Part shown: positions 1 through 10,556 of the stretch, one piece after another
How the letters are laid out: each line of letters begins with the position of its first letter
How positions within the stretch are numbered: position 1 is the stretch's first letter
NCBI GenBank assembly: GCA_020205615.1
Contig: CM035152.1
Location: forward strand, 154,923,669-154,987,668
Reading direction: 5' to 3'
From: Panax quinquefolius
Taxonomy: Eukaryota; Streptophyta; Magnoliopsida; Apiales; Araliaceae
Length of the DNA: 64,000 nucleotides
The notes under the pieces: generated by a model
What the model saw: the letters and a program-made list of their open reading frames with translations, nothing else
Database searches by the model: none
Told to the model about the DNA's origin: nothing
Program-made: the position numbers and the translations under genes

Positions 1-1
1 G

Positions 2-867
2 ATGGGTGAGCTGAACTTCTTTCTTGGACTGCAAGTAAAGCAGACTGATGAAGGAATTTTCATAAACCAAGCCAAGTACATTAAATACTTACTTAAGAAG
101 TATGGCATAGAATTAGCTTCTCCCATGAAAACCCCAATTGCTCCTGCAACCAAGCTTGACAAAGATGAAAAAGGTAAAAGTATTGATATAACTCAATACA
201 GAGGTATGATAGGCTCTCTTTTATATCTTACTGCCAGTAGACCAGATATAATATTTGCAACATGCATCAGTGCTAGATTTTAGGCTTGTCCTAAAGAATC
301 TCATTTAACTGCTGTAAAGAGGATTTTCAGGTACCTCAAAGGTACACCCCACTTGGGGCTTTGGTATCCCAAGGAATCCCCATTTGAGCTAACAGGATAC
401 ACAAATGCTGATTTTGCAGGCTGCAAAATTGATAGAAAAAGCACAAGTGGCACTTGTCAACTACTAGGTAATAGACTTGTGTCCTGGTTTAGCAAGAACC
501 AAAACTCAGTATCTACCTCAACTGCAGAAGCTAAGTACATTCTTTCTTTGGCGATTCTTATCTTTCGAGATCCTATGGATGAAAAATCAACTAGCAGATT
601 ATGGGTTTGAATTCAAATCCATACCTATTCATTAATGATGATAACACAAGTGCATTGCTATAACTCATAATCACATAAATGCATTCTAGGACTAAGTATA
701 TAGAAATAAGATATCACCTCATTAGGGATCATGTACAAAATGGATATATATCTTTACAATATATCCCTACTGAAAATCAACTTGCTGATGTTTTTACAAA
801 ACCTCTAGATGAATTCAGATTCAACAAATTGATAAGTGAGCTAGGCATGCTTAACTTACAAACTTGA
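2..867 (+). pseudogene. Copia (SIRE/Maximus-like) pol 3' end: reverse transcriptase end and RNase H, broken
   Basis: Residues such as MGELNFFLGLQVKQ, YRGMIGSLLYLTASRPDI, RIFRYLKGTP, DRKSTSGTCQLLG and QLADVFTKPL are the end of the copia reverse transcriptase and the RNase H domain, in the usual order. The reading frame is broken. A TAG at 281-283 stands where a Gln codon (SARFQ-ACPKE) is usual. Around 541-660 small indels destroy the frame in the part expected to read AEYIAAGSC. The frame resumes at 679 and ends with TAA/TGA near 867. The gag, protease, integrase and most of RT lie to the left of the window. This is a dead copy of a plant retrotransposon, not a host gene. SIRE-type affiliation rests on the extra env-like region downstream and is an inference. 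Confidence 0.9.
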
Positions 868-1601
868 AATATTATGCTCTAGTTTGTGCTAACCATATAG
901 ATTTAAGGACTATGTCCGAAATTAAAGACATTATCAAAGGAAGTTCACGATCCTAGAGCCAAAGTGTCATAAAACTCAACGAACGTTGAACAGAATCAAT
1001 GATCGTAGTACAGACTCAACGATAGCAGAGCTACATCAACAAAACCAAAGGAACACCCTATGATGATCAAGCATAAATCAAAGCATTCTCTCTGATAAGT
1101 GCCTCAGGGACAAACCTAACCCTTGTTTCATTCGAGAGGTTGGCCCTTCCTGAGCTACCTTAAACCAAGAAGAATGATAAACCAAAGGTTCATAACGAGA
1201 ACTTGATCAGACTCAACGATTGCTAGTCAGACTCAATGATCGCAGTTCAGACTTTACGTTTACAGCTCAGACACGACGATTGCTACACAGACTCAATGAT
1301 GGTAGAACAGACTCGAAAATTCCAAGGACCATCTCAACGATCGTAGTCCCACTGAAGAGTACATTAGCCAAGAAGGAGTTAAGGGCAATTCAGTACAATC
1401 CCTCTCTGTCAAAATTCGTAGAGCCAAGCAAAATTCGACACCTGTCCCACTAAGAAAAATAAAGAGAGGGAAGTTTCAAGTACAAATTAAAATTGTCTTT
1501 TTGAAATTTGAAGTTCAAAAGACCATCTCTCTCTTCCTCTCTTAAGCAGAAACCCTAAATCAGTAGCAAGCTCGGTCAGTCTCACTTCCTGAAAAGAAAT
1601 C
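868..1601 (+). other. Spacer between copia pol and env-like ORF, rich in GATCGTAG-like motifs
   Basis: No coding frame of useful length survives here. From about 985 to 1440 the sequence repeats variants of ACTCAACGATCGTAG (also GATCGCAG, GATTGCTAG and GATGGTAG) at irregular spacing. Where one frame is open (1220-1453) it reads STIVV, which resembles the IVES motifs of the env-like ORF downstream. It ends in a leader-like stretch with AAACCCTAAATC before an ATG at 1602. I see no host gene. Confidence 0.55.
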
Positions 1602-4600
1602 AATGGCGACTTCGGTGTTGTCTCCTATTCTGAGACTCTGTTTGTGAGTTTAAAATAAATTTGAACCCCAATTTCACAAGACATTGTCATTCTTGAAGAA
1701 GGCGGTCTCGAAGAGGCCTTGGATGCTGAACACATTGATCTACCCAAAGTTTGGTAAAAGAGTTCTACAATAATGGGATATTTGAAAGTAACACTATCCG
1801 TGAAAGTGAGGAACGTTCAAATCAAAGCTAAAAATTTGAAGATATCAATCTAGCCCTAGGCCTCAAATCAAGGGGTATCCTTCCTTAGATGGCATAGACT
1901 TCCATAAAGGTCTCAAGAAGATGCATCACAAGAAATCACCCTCTGTCAAAGGATACAAAAAGAAGGAGTTTCCACGGAGGTATGAGTTTCTAGGCGATAT
2001 TGTTGGAAAATGCATATCTTTGTAGAGCTCGGTCGTGACTCTGTGAATGAGGTCCAACTCAAACTCATGACTGCCATATGTTACAAAATGCAACTCAACT
2101 ATGGGGCTCTATTACTTGAGTGGATTGGAAAATGGTTAATAAGCTCAAAGAAAATAAAGAGCTCACAAAAGATGCTCTACGGATGATTTATCAGCATTAT
2201 CCTACAGGCTGCTCTTGTTGACCTAATTGAGGATGATGAAGGAGAAGCCATAAATCCAAATCGCCGAATGACCCGGTAATTTGTTTGAAAACCGGAAAAG
2301 AAATCCACTAAAATGTGAAGATGATGTACGAATCCGATTAATCGAACTGGTGAGATAAAGGAAACAGGTGCGGAAATATATCCATTGTCGAGCGAGGAAT
2401 AAGAAGAAGAAGCTAACAAGGAAGAACCTATTGCTTTGGTCAGAAAAAGTAAGGGTAAAAGAAAACTGAAAGCCAGAAGTACAGAAGAACCTCAGGGATC
2501 CACTACCAACAAGCTTGTAGAGTCCTCAGATATTGAGACTCTAAGGATCCTAAGAAGAAAGGAACAGCAGGCTGAAGCAGAAAAAGATAGAACAACTATA
2601 TCTCAGCTGCTGAAGATGAATAAGATCAGCCACAAGAACAAAAAACCATCAGTCTCTTTGATTGTAGAGTCTCTTCCGATCGTAGAGCCCCGGACCAAAC
2701 AAGAAGCGGTACATCAAATATTTTGGTGATCCAAGGATAAAAGCGAAGAAAGTCACGAGGGCGTGGCACGACCTAAAAAAGCCAAGAAAGAAACCGGTCA
2801 AAAGTATATTCTTGTAAATGAGAAAGCTCTAAAGAGGGAAGACAAAGAACCTGCACACTGAAAAGGAACGGTGAGGGGAGATGCTCAAGATCTCTCGCCG
2901 GAGGATGCTCCAGGTTGAGGGGAGCTATTGACTTTTCAAAAGGATGATCAAGTTGAGGGGAGGATCGCACACCTCCATAGCGAAAAAGAGATTCTAGAGG
3001 AGATAATGAAGAACCGGTCTGAAGAACATCATGAAGCCATTGACATAATGGAATACTCCAAAGACAACAGAGAAGAAGATGATGAGATTGAGATCATAGT
3101 CAGATAGGCATTGATGGGCACAGAAGAGCCAACTACGAGCAACTGTTTGCATATCTTCCTATGATGCCCTTCCACCGAGCTCAAATTCTGAACTCTTAGG
3201 ATCACATGTTCTAGAGTTTCAAAGAATATCCTGCTATCTCAGTACTAGCCAATGGATTCCCAGGGAAATTTAATTTTGCCAAGAAGCTTCTCACTAACAG
3301 TTCTTCCTCAAAGAACAAACTTGAGGTACTATCTATCTCAACACTTTTCAGAGTTAATCACTTGTCATCATCCTCATTTAATTAATTCTATGACTTCCCA
3401 CGATGGTTGGAAGTGATTCTTCATCCACTAAATCAATTTTCAGTTACAGGATCCCAAAATTTTGTAACTGAGGAACCAAATGTGACCAATCTCTTAATGC
3501 TCCTAAATCCCATCATCTCTACGATCACTGACTTTAGCCCCATGGTAGAGTGTCCACCTCAAATCGTAGAGTCACCAAGCTTCACCATCCAAACCCAGGC
3601 CCCTCCATCAGATATTCCCTCCTCATCTACAAATGAATGCTTCAATCTTGAACTTGCCCTCCACTCACTGCAAGATCAATTCAAGAGCACATCACCTCCC
3701 TCACAAATTCCAAATCTAAATGAAATCCTTTCAAAACTATACATAAAGGCTGATTTGTCAGCAATGTCTGAGAAAGTAATCAAGGAACTCGACGAGAGTC
3801 TTGAAGATTATACTGCACTTATACAGCTGAGATTGACATCAATGATCAACGCTGCAAACAATCTCCCAAGCTCTTTAAGCTCCGAGCTTTCTAAAACACT
3901 CAAAGAGATCATCAAAGAAATGCTTCAAAGCATAAAAGACAGGGACGATATTCACTTTTTTGCAGCTGAAAGGCATCGGGATGCTGTCTTGATATTATAG
4001 AAAACACAAGAATCTCATAACAATCTGATGAAACAGAGCATCAAAAAGTCTTCAAACTGCAGTCAAAGAGTTTTAAGACTTCTCCATGGGTCAAATGAAG
4101 CAGACTGAGACTGTCCTCGACATTCTTCAACGACGAAAAACTCGTTCTGATGCTTTGATCCAAGAGAATCATGAGGACATTGGTCAAACTCAGAGTAAAC
4201 TCAACAAGCTTGTCCAAGGAGTCACTCACCTCTCAGAAGACATTCGAACCCTTGATGCTGACATAAAGGGGGAGAATAAAGGGCAAGGAGATTAGGGAGG
4301 CAAGGGCAGAGGCAGAGGAAAATTCCAATCAAGGGCAAAGCAAATCACTCAGGAGACTCCACGATCCAGCCATCAGACTCAACGATCTGATCAGCAGGAA
4401 ATTTTAATGGCTCAACCATTAAAGAGTCAAGGGCCAACTACCAGCTCTCATGTGGTGACAACAACAGGCCTAAGAATGCCAATTGGAGATCCTACATTCA
4501 TGAATAGGCATGATCACAATCCTAGACTAAGCCCAGTGAGTTTGGAAGATTTGACGGGAAGAGATGAAAGCAAGCGAAAAGAGGAGAGGCGAGGAATATG

Positions 4601-4646
4601 CAAATCCTCCAAGAAGCAAAAGGCCAAAGAAATAGAGATAAGTTGA
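1602..4646 (+). pseudogene. Degenerate env-like ORF of SIRE-type copia element
   Basis: SIRE/Maximus copia elements carry an extra ORF between pol and the 3' LTR, often called envelope-like. Here its remnants lie in several frames. LVKEFYNN (about 1750) and a QLKLMTAICYKMQLNYGALL stretch (about 2065-2130) resemble the plant transposon/env-like domain. A basic Lys/Arg segment lies at 2436-2729 and a Pro/Ser-rich segment at 3407-3700. A helical, probably coiled-coil region follows (LYIKADLSAMSEKVIKELDE, then TVLDILQRRKTRSDALIQE). A basic RGRG-containing tail continues in the same frame through a TAG at 4293-4295 to 4646. The motif I-V-E-S/P recurs (SLIVESLPIVEP, QIVESPS). Multiple stops and frame changes make it non-functional. 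Viral-type envelope function is not shown by anything visible; only the position supports the name. Confidence 0.6.
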
Positions 4647-4830
4647 ATTTCAAGTTGTATTGATGTAGTCAATCTTAAATGTAATATCTGTCTCCATACA
4701 TCAATAAATTCATGCTTATTCTCTAGAAATTTCAGTTGCTCACTGAAATACTAAGTCATGTTTACTTTACTACAACTGCATATAAAATTTAATAATCATG
4801 ACAACAAATCTCCTTGGTTATGTCAACATC

Positions 4831-4844
4831 AAATAGGGGGAGAT
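4831..4844 (+). other. Polypurine tract of the copia element
   Basis: The purine run AAATAGGGGGAGAT lies directly against the TGTTGG start of the LTR, as expected for the plus-strand primer of a plant copia element. Confidence 0.85.
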
Positions 4845-6327
4845 TGTTGGAAGAATGCATATTGTGATTTGATGTTTTATAAAAATACTCATGATTATGT
4901 AAAGTCCTTCAAAGAATATATGTACAAGGACTTAGTGATAGATCAAAATTGTTAGGTTGATCTTAGCCTTTAATGTTCACTTGTATAGGTAAAGAGATCA
5001 AATCTGTTAGGTTGGTCTATGGCTAGAAAGAAATAGATAGGCTCGCGATGATCCTACCGATTTGATCAACGAAAGCGGAAGTTAAGCGGGATTATAGTCT
5101 TTGAGATGATCGTAGTGTATCTGCCTTGAAGGGCCTCTCCAGGAATCGTAGAGTGGTCCAGACGTTTACCGAAGCTAACTCAGAGATCGTAGCGTGCTCT
5201 TGGAAATGCAGAGTATGCAAGACGAGAAAGTAAAGATCTTAGTGTTAAAAGATCGCAGTGTGAAAATTTTTGTGTGAAATCGTAGTGATCTCTTAAGAAC
5301 AAGCACCAATATGACAAGACACTAAGATATGGATAATAGAGTGTCATCTGCCTTGTGTCAGAAACATCAAGCCCTATCATTCATTTGAAGATAGACTCCA
5401 ACAAATAAGGAATGGTTTTGAACGTTGAAGCTCTCATCAGTCCCAACGGTACAAAAGATATCCTTAGTATTAATTAAAAAAACATATTCAAGAAGCTAAG
5501 AAAAAGAGTATTGGGCAGAGGAAAACACCTTTTGAGGTGTTAGGTGAGAAAGCAGTCTGCTGTGTTAGTGGGCCAGAGTGCAATTCAGAAGATGTACAGA
5601 AAAGTCTCCATCAAAGCTCAAAAATGTCAAACGCATTTAATGGCTCATCAGATGACTTCAACGGATAGATTTCAAGATCACATATATACAGATCAAAGAC
5701 AGATGAGAAGAGTATGCAAGCAGTGACCAAAAAACGCAAAGAACACTCAACGCTCAACTCTCTACGATCCGAGAAAAGAGGAAGCTTGCTTTCGACCACT
5801 CGGTTCTTTCGAACAAGTGCTTAATAAAGAATCGAGAGTAGCATCAATCACGATCTAAACAATATTTCAATCAATTTGAAGTAAGAGAACCAAGTCTGCA
5901 GGACTTGAAGAGTTCTAAGTGAACTGTGAGAAACCAAGTCTGCTGGACTAGAAGAGTTCAAGAGTGAACTAAGAAATACCTAGACTGCTGGTCTAGAAGG
6001 AATATGTGAGATTCAAGAAGTATAACAGATATCCTTAGTGGATTTCCTACTCAAGGAGTAGAAGAGTGGATTAGGAGCTTTAAGTACTCTTAACCACTTA
6101 AAATTATTGTGTTCATTATAACTGCTATAACTGGTATAACTGCTATACCTGCTATAACTGTCATAACTGCCTCACTCTCATTAACTCAAGATATCTAATA
6201 GAAAGTTTATTAAATACTCATTCCGCTGTGCATTGATTATCATCAACCTAAATCAGTTAAAAGAAAAAGTTTTAGATATCTATTCAACCCCCCTTCTAGA
6301 TATCTATCGTTCCTCCGGGAACTAACA
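4845..6327 (+). repeat. 3' LTR of SIRE-like copia element (1,483 bp)
   Basis: The LTR begins TGTTGG right after the polypurine tract and ends CTAACA at 6327, giving near-perfect short inverted ends. Inside, GATCGTAG/GATCGCAG motifs recur at about 5107, 5145, 5183, 5252 and 5277, as in the internal region upstream. Short repeats of CTGCTGGACTAGAAGAGTT type lie at 5890-6000, and a run of ATAACTGCTAT repeats at 6116-6175. The 5' partner is off-window. GAATC at 6328-6332 is the predicted target duplication. Confidence 0.8.
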
Positions 6328-7312
6328 GAATCTCTTGATGTATAATGGTTGTAATGAATCTTTTTGATCAATTAAGGTAGTTTTTATATTATGGTTCTAT
6401 TTTTTGACTTCTTTGAACATTGATTGGTTTGTTAATGGAATGGTTGAATCATAGTGTATATCTTTTTCGTTATCATGTTACTGATTACAGATGACATATA
6501 ACTAGTAGCCTTATCATATTACTATTTTTTGTGTTTGTGTGTGTATGTATCTGTGCATGTATTCTGATTCTGGTTGTAGGCTTGCAACTTGCCTATAGTT
6601 ATATTTGAGTTGTTATAACGCATTATTTACGTGATTGATAAGAAATAACTATTTGTTGTGCAATCTTTGTTGATAGATGAAAAATACATTCACTTAGCAA
6701 AATAAGAACATAAAGGCTTAGAGGCATGTATTCAGTACACTTTCTTGAGGTAGTTTGCATATTGTCTTTGCTGACTGGTTGCTTGAAACTAGATTTGCTC
6801 AAAACTTTGGAGTTCAAACTAACAATGAGGTAGTGAGTGACCTATTGACGTTTTTTAGAGTCTGATAAGTTGGATTGTGATCTAATTGGGGGATGTATAA
6901 AATGGTAAAATTGTTATTCATAATCGGTGGGTAGTTGGTTAGGAAATTCATCATCATAACTTAAAAAGGTTAACTTTGAGCTTACTATTCTTTTCTTTCA
7001 GCTGCTGGGACTTTTACCTAATGGTTAACATTTAGCATTAAGCCGTTATGATTTACATTATATTTAGATTTCTGGGGAATTCTTATTAGGAGTTAAGTGT
7101 GATGTGCTTTAATTTATATTATGTTTTGATTGATGTTATCATCCATAAAAGAAAAAGGGTCAGAATTTTGCATCCCGGTTTTATTTATGTGGACCATGTT
7201 AATCGCATTTGGTTTTTCCTTTGTTAATCTAATATTGTTGATTTTTCTGGAATGAGATTCCATGGCATAGGTTTTGAAGGTCTCCAAAATTTATATGGGA
7301 ACAAACGAAAAG
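6328..7312 (+). other. Host intronic sequence (likely NUDT25-like gene), left block
   Basis: T-rich, non-repetitive sequence with a short TGTGTTTGTGTGTGTATGTAT run at about 6530-6560. It has no exon-like open frame and no Nudix-box coding sequence that I can find. It is the left half of a host segment that continues at 15633 once the type B LTR (duplication AAAAG at 7308-7312 and 15628-15632) is removed. Because NUDT25 exons begin at 16624 with a splice acceptor, this block is most simply part of the preceding intron. Confidence 0.5.
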
Positions 7313-8160
7313 TGAAAGACCCCGAATTTTATGAAATAAAATTATTCAATTTTTCTTATAATTGTTATTCAGTAAATAGTTAAATTGATAAAGAGTAAAG
7401 TTAAGGGTGATATATAAAAAATTTTCAAAATAAGTAAGTGGTTATAAAATATTCATTTTTATCGGGGAATATTCGTTTGGTATATTGGAATATTAAATGC
7501 AACCACCTGACCATTCATGGGCCTCATAATGTAATAAGCGTCGATGAAGAAAATGACAAGTTTGAGTTTTATAAATAACGGTGTAATCGTTACTGAATTA
7601 AACACTTTGTTGAATACTTGGTGGTTAAAATACGATGTCTGCGTGGTTGCACGCGATGGTACGGTATTACACGTATTTTTGAATTATTGATTCTTACGTA
7701 TGAAGGCCTTTACTCAATAATTGTTACGATGAATTCTTGCTCAATATTTCATTTTATTGATTCAATAATTCTTTGCGTTGATATTTTATATTATTGTGAT
7801 TTCAATAATTGTCACAGCACAGTATTTCCCATTATCAGATCAATAATTCATATTATTTGAATAATATTATTAGATAGCATTATTGGCAATGTCTAGAAAG
7901 TTCTGTCAAGGAGAGGTTTGGTCACCTAATTGCTCGCTAGTAAGGAGAAATCCTTATCGAAAAGCCCCATCTTTCCTGGGAACTGCCTGGTTGTCATTGT
8001 TGCGATTCTGTAATATTATTTATGAATAATTTATATGATAAGAAAATATTTATTTGATGCGGATATAAATGATAGATTTATTTATGTGGTTATAAATGAA
8101 GGAATTAATGTTGAGGTGTTTTATCAGTATTTTGTTGGATTGGAGGTATTAAAAGATCAA
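7313..8160 (+). repeat. Gypsy type B LTR, 5' part (interrupted)
   Basis: It begins TGAAAGACCCCGAATTTTAT, a one-base variant of the TGTAAGACCCC start seen in every other copy in this window. It follows the type B sequence (GAATATTC motifs about 7470-7495, conserved block about 7885-8010) until about 8160, where it joins gypsy pol abruptly. It continues at 13091 and ends at 15627. The pair of AAAAG duplications at 7308-7312 and 15628-15632 shows this LTR entered as one unit. Confidence 0.85.
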
Positions 8161-10539
8161 ATTGATACTCGGTACGGGCATTATGAATTCTTAGTCATGT
8201 CATTTGGATTAACTAATGCTCCTGCGACTTTCATGGATATGATGAACCGAGTATTCAAGGAATATTTGGATCAGTTCGTTGTTGTCTTTATTGATGACAT
8301 TCTCATATATTCCAAAAGCCGTGAAGATCATGAGCACCATTTGAAGCTGGTACTCCAAAGGCTTCGTGAAAACAAGTTATATGCCAAGTTGAAGAAATGC
8401 AAATTCTGGCTTGAGGAAGTAGCATTCCTTGGGCACGTGGTGTCAAAACATGGAGTATCTGTTGACCCGGCGAAGATTGAGGCAATACAAAGTTGGGAGC
8501 AACCGAAGTCGGTAACTGAAGTACGTAGCTTTTTGGGCTTAGCTGGTTATTATCGGAGATTCGTGGAAGGATTTTCTCGAATCGCTACTCGATAACTCAA
8601 TAACTTCGGAAAGATACAAAATTAATATGGAGCGAGGAATGCGAGAAGAGTTTCCAAGAGCTCAAGAGGAGACTCATTTCGCACTGCTCGACAATACCAT
8701 CCGGTTCGGATGGATTTGTTATCTCAAACATGCTTGAAGCAAAGGGTTAGGATGTGTTCTCATGCAACGTGGGAAAGTCATAGCCTATGCCTCACGACAA
8801 CTTATAGAATATGAGAGGAATTATCCTACTCATGATCTAGAGTTGGCAGCAGTCGTTTTCACGCTAAAGATCTGGAAGCACTATCTATATGGAGAGAAAG
8901 TGGAGATATATTCAGACCATAAAAGCCTCAAATATTTCTTCACCCAAAAGGAACTCAACATGCGACAACGACGTTGGCTCGAGTGCGATGATGGAAAAGC
9001 AAACGTGGTAGCTGACGCATTGAGTAGAAGATCATATGCAGGAACGAGTGCGATGATGTCAAGTATACGCATAGAACCAACTTTAATCGATAAAGTTAAA
9101 GTTGCTCAAGCCACAGACCCGGAGCTGATGCGTATGAAGAAGAAAGTACAAGAAGGTGCTATTCCAAAAGCAAAAATCGATGAAGAAGGAATACTTCAAG
9201 TCCACTCCAGACTTTGTGTTCCTAACGATTCTGATTTAAAGAATAAGATCATGATGGAGGCACACAATACACCATTTACAATCCATCCTGGAAGTACCAA
9301 AATGTATCGTGATCTTCGACATACATTTTGGTGGAACAATATGAAGAGAGAGATTGCAAAGTTTATCTCGAGGTGTTTAACTTGTCAACGTGTAAAGGCG
9401 GAGCATCAAGTGCCTAAGGGTCCATTGTAACCACTTGAGATTCCGAAATGGAAGTGGAAACACATTACCATGGATTTCGTTACGGGTCTTCCCACGGTTT
9501 CTCAAGGAATAAATGCTATTTGGGTTATTGTTGATAGATTAACCAAGTCTGCTCATTTCTTGCTGATACGGGAGACTTATTCCCTTGAACGTCTTGCTCA
9601 TATGTATGTAAATGAGATTTTGAGATTGCATGGCATGCCAGTATCCATAGTTTGGATCGTGACCCAAGATTCACTTCACGATTTTGGGTTAGCTTGCAAA
9701 AAAGCTATGGGCGCGGTTTACGATTGATTCGGCATACCATCCTCAAACCAGACGAGACAATCGAGAGGACTATTCAAACTCTTGAAGATCTATTAAGACT
9801 CTGTGTCCTAGACTTCAAAGGGAGTTGGGATAAGTATTTACCATTGGTGGAATTCTCCTAGAACAACAGTTATCAGGCAAGTATAGGTGTGGCTTCATTC
9901 AAAGCAGTGTATGGGCGAAAGTGTAGCTCTCCAATATGTTGGGATGAGGTGGGTGAAGCAACATTGTTGGGACCCGAGTTAGTACGTATGACTACGGAAA
10001 AGATCCAAATGATTCGACAACGTATACAAACGGCTCAAGATCGACAAAAGAGTTATGTGGATCTTCATCGAAAGGATGTGGAATTTAGTATTGGGGATCA
10101 TGTATTGTTGCGTGTTGCCTCATGGAAGGGAGTTACAAGATTCGGGAAGAGAGGAAAGCTCAATCCACGATTTATTGGTCCATTTCAGATTCTTGACCAA
10201 GTAGGAAATGTAGCCTATAGACTTGCGTTACCTCCAAGTATGTCTCATGTTCATAATATTTTTCATATATCTGTGCTTCGTAAATATGTGAAAGACCCGA
10301 ACCACGTTATTGAGTTAGAACCGGATGAGATAGCTGAAGACTTAACGTACGAGGAGGTACCTGTCAAGATCTTGGATAGGAAGGAGCATGTCTTACGTAA
10401 AAGGTCATACCATAAGTTAAAGTTTTGTGGAGAAACCATGCTATTGAGGAAATGACACGGGAGTTGGAAACGAAATGAAAGCGAGGTATCCTCACCTTTT
10501 CAAAACACAGTCGTGTCGTCAATTTTGAGGACGAAATTT
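8161..10539 (+). pseudogene. Type A gypsy chromovirus pol: RT, RNase H, integrase, chromodomain; 5'-truncated
   Basis: In order: the second half of reverse transcriptase ([17 protein letters not shown]; catalytic [11 protein letters not shown] near 8290), an RNase H connection with a frameshift at about 8595-8760, RNase H ([20 protein letters not shown]), and the integrase zinc finger with HHCC pattern (IHPG..., CLTCQ). Next come the integrase core (MDFVTGLPTVSQG, frameshifted near 9650 before DRDPRFTSRFW) and a C-terminal domain (GKLNPRFIGPFQIL) with chromodomain-like residues (VKILDRKEHVLR). Gag, protease, the first half of RT and the 5' LTR are missing. The left edge is a raw junction with LTR sequence at about 8161. 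A deletion inside RNase H removes the segment before [13 protein letters not shown]. Stop codons (for example 9428-9430 and 9859-9861) also break it. The order RT-RH-IN-chromodomain is that of Tekay/Del-type chromoviruses. It is dead. Confidence 0.92.
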
Positions 10540-10556
10540 CATAAGGAGGGAGAGGT
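10540..10556 (+). other. Polypurine tract of type A gypsy element
   Basis: The purine-rich ATAAGGAGGGAGAGG run sits immediately before the LTR start TGTAAGACCCC and after the pol end, matching the position of the other tracts at 28085 and 31725. Confidence 0.8.

Noticed and set aside
4758..4955. 65-codon frame across the polypurine tract and LTR start
   Set aside because: It spans the non-coding end of the copia element; no motif and no support.
8035..8160. Possible host protein with MIRKYLFD...INDGFIYVV words, also at 28611, 39214 and 46501
   Set aside because: The same sequence occurs at the same place in every type B LTR; it is U3 sequence that happens to be open.
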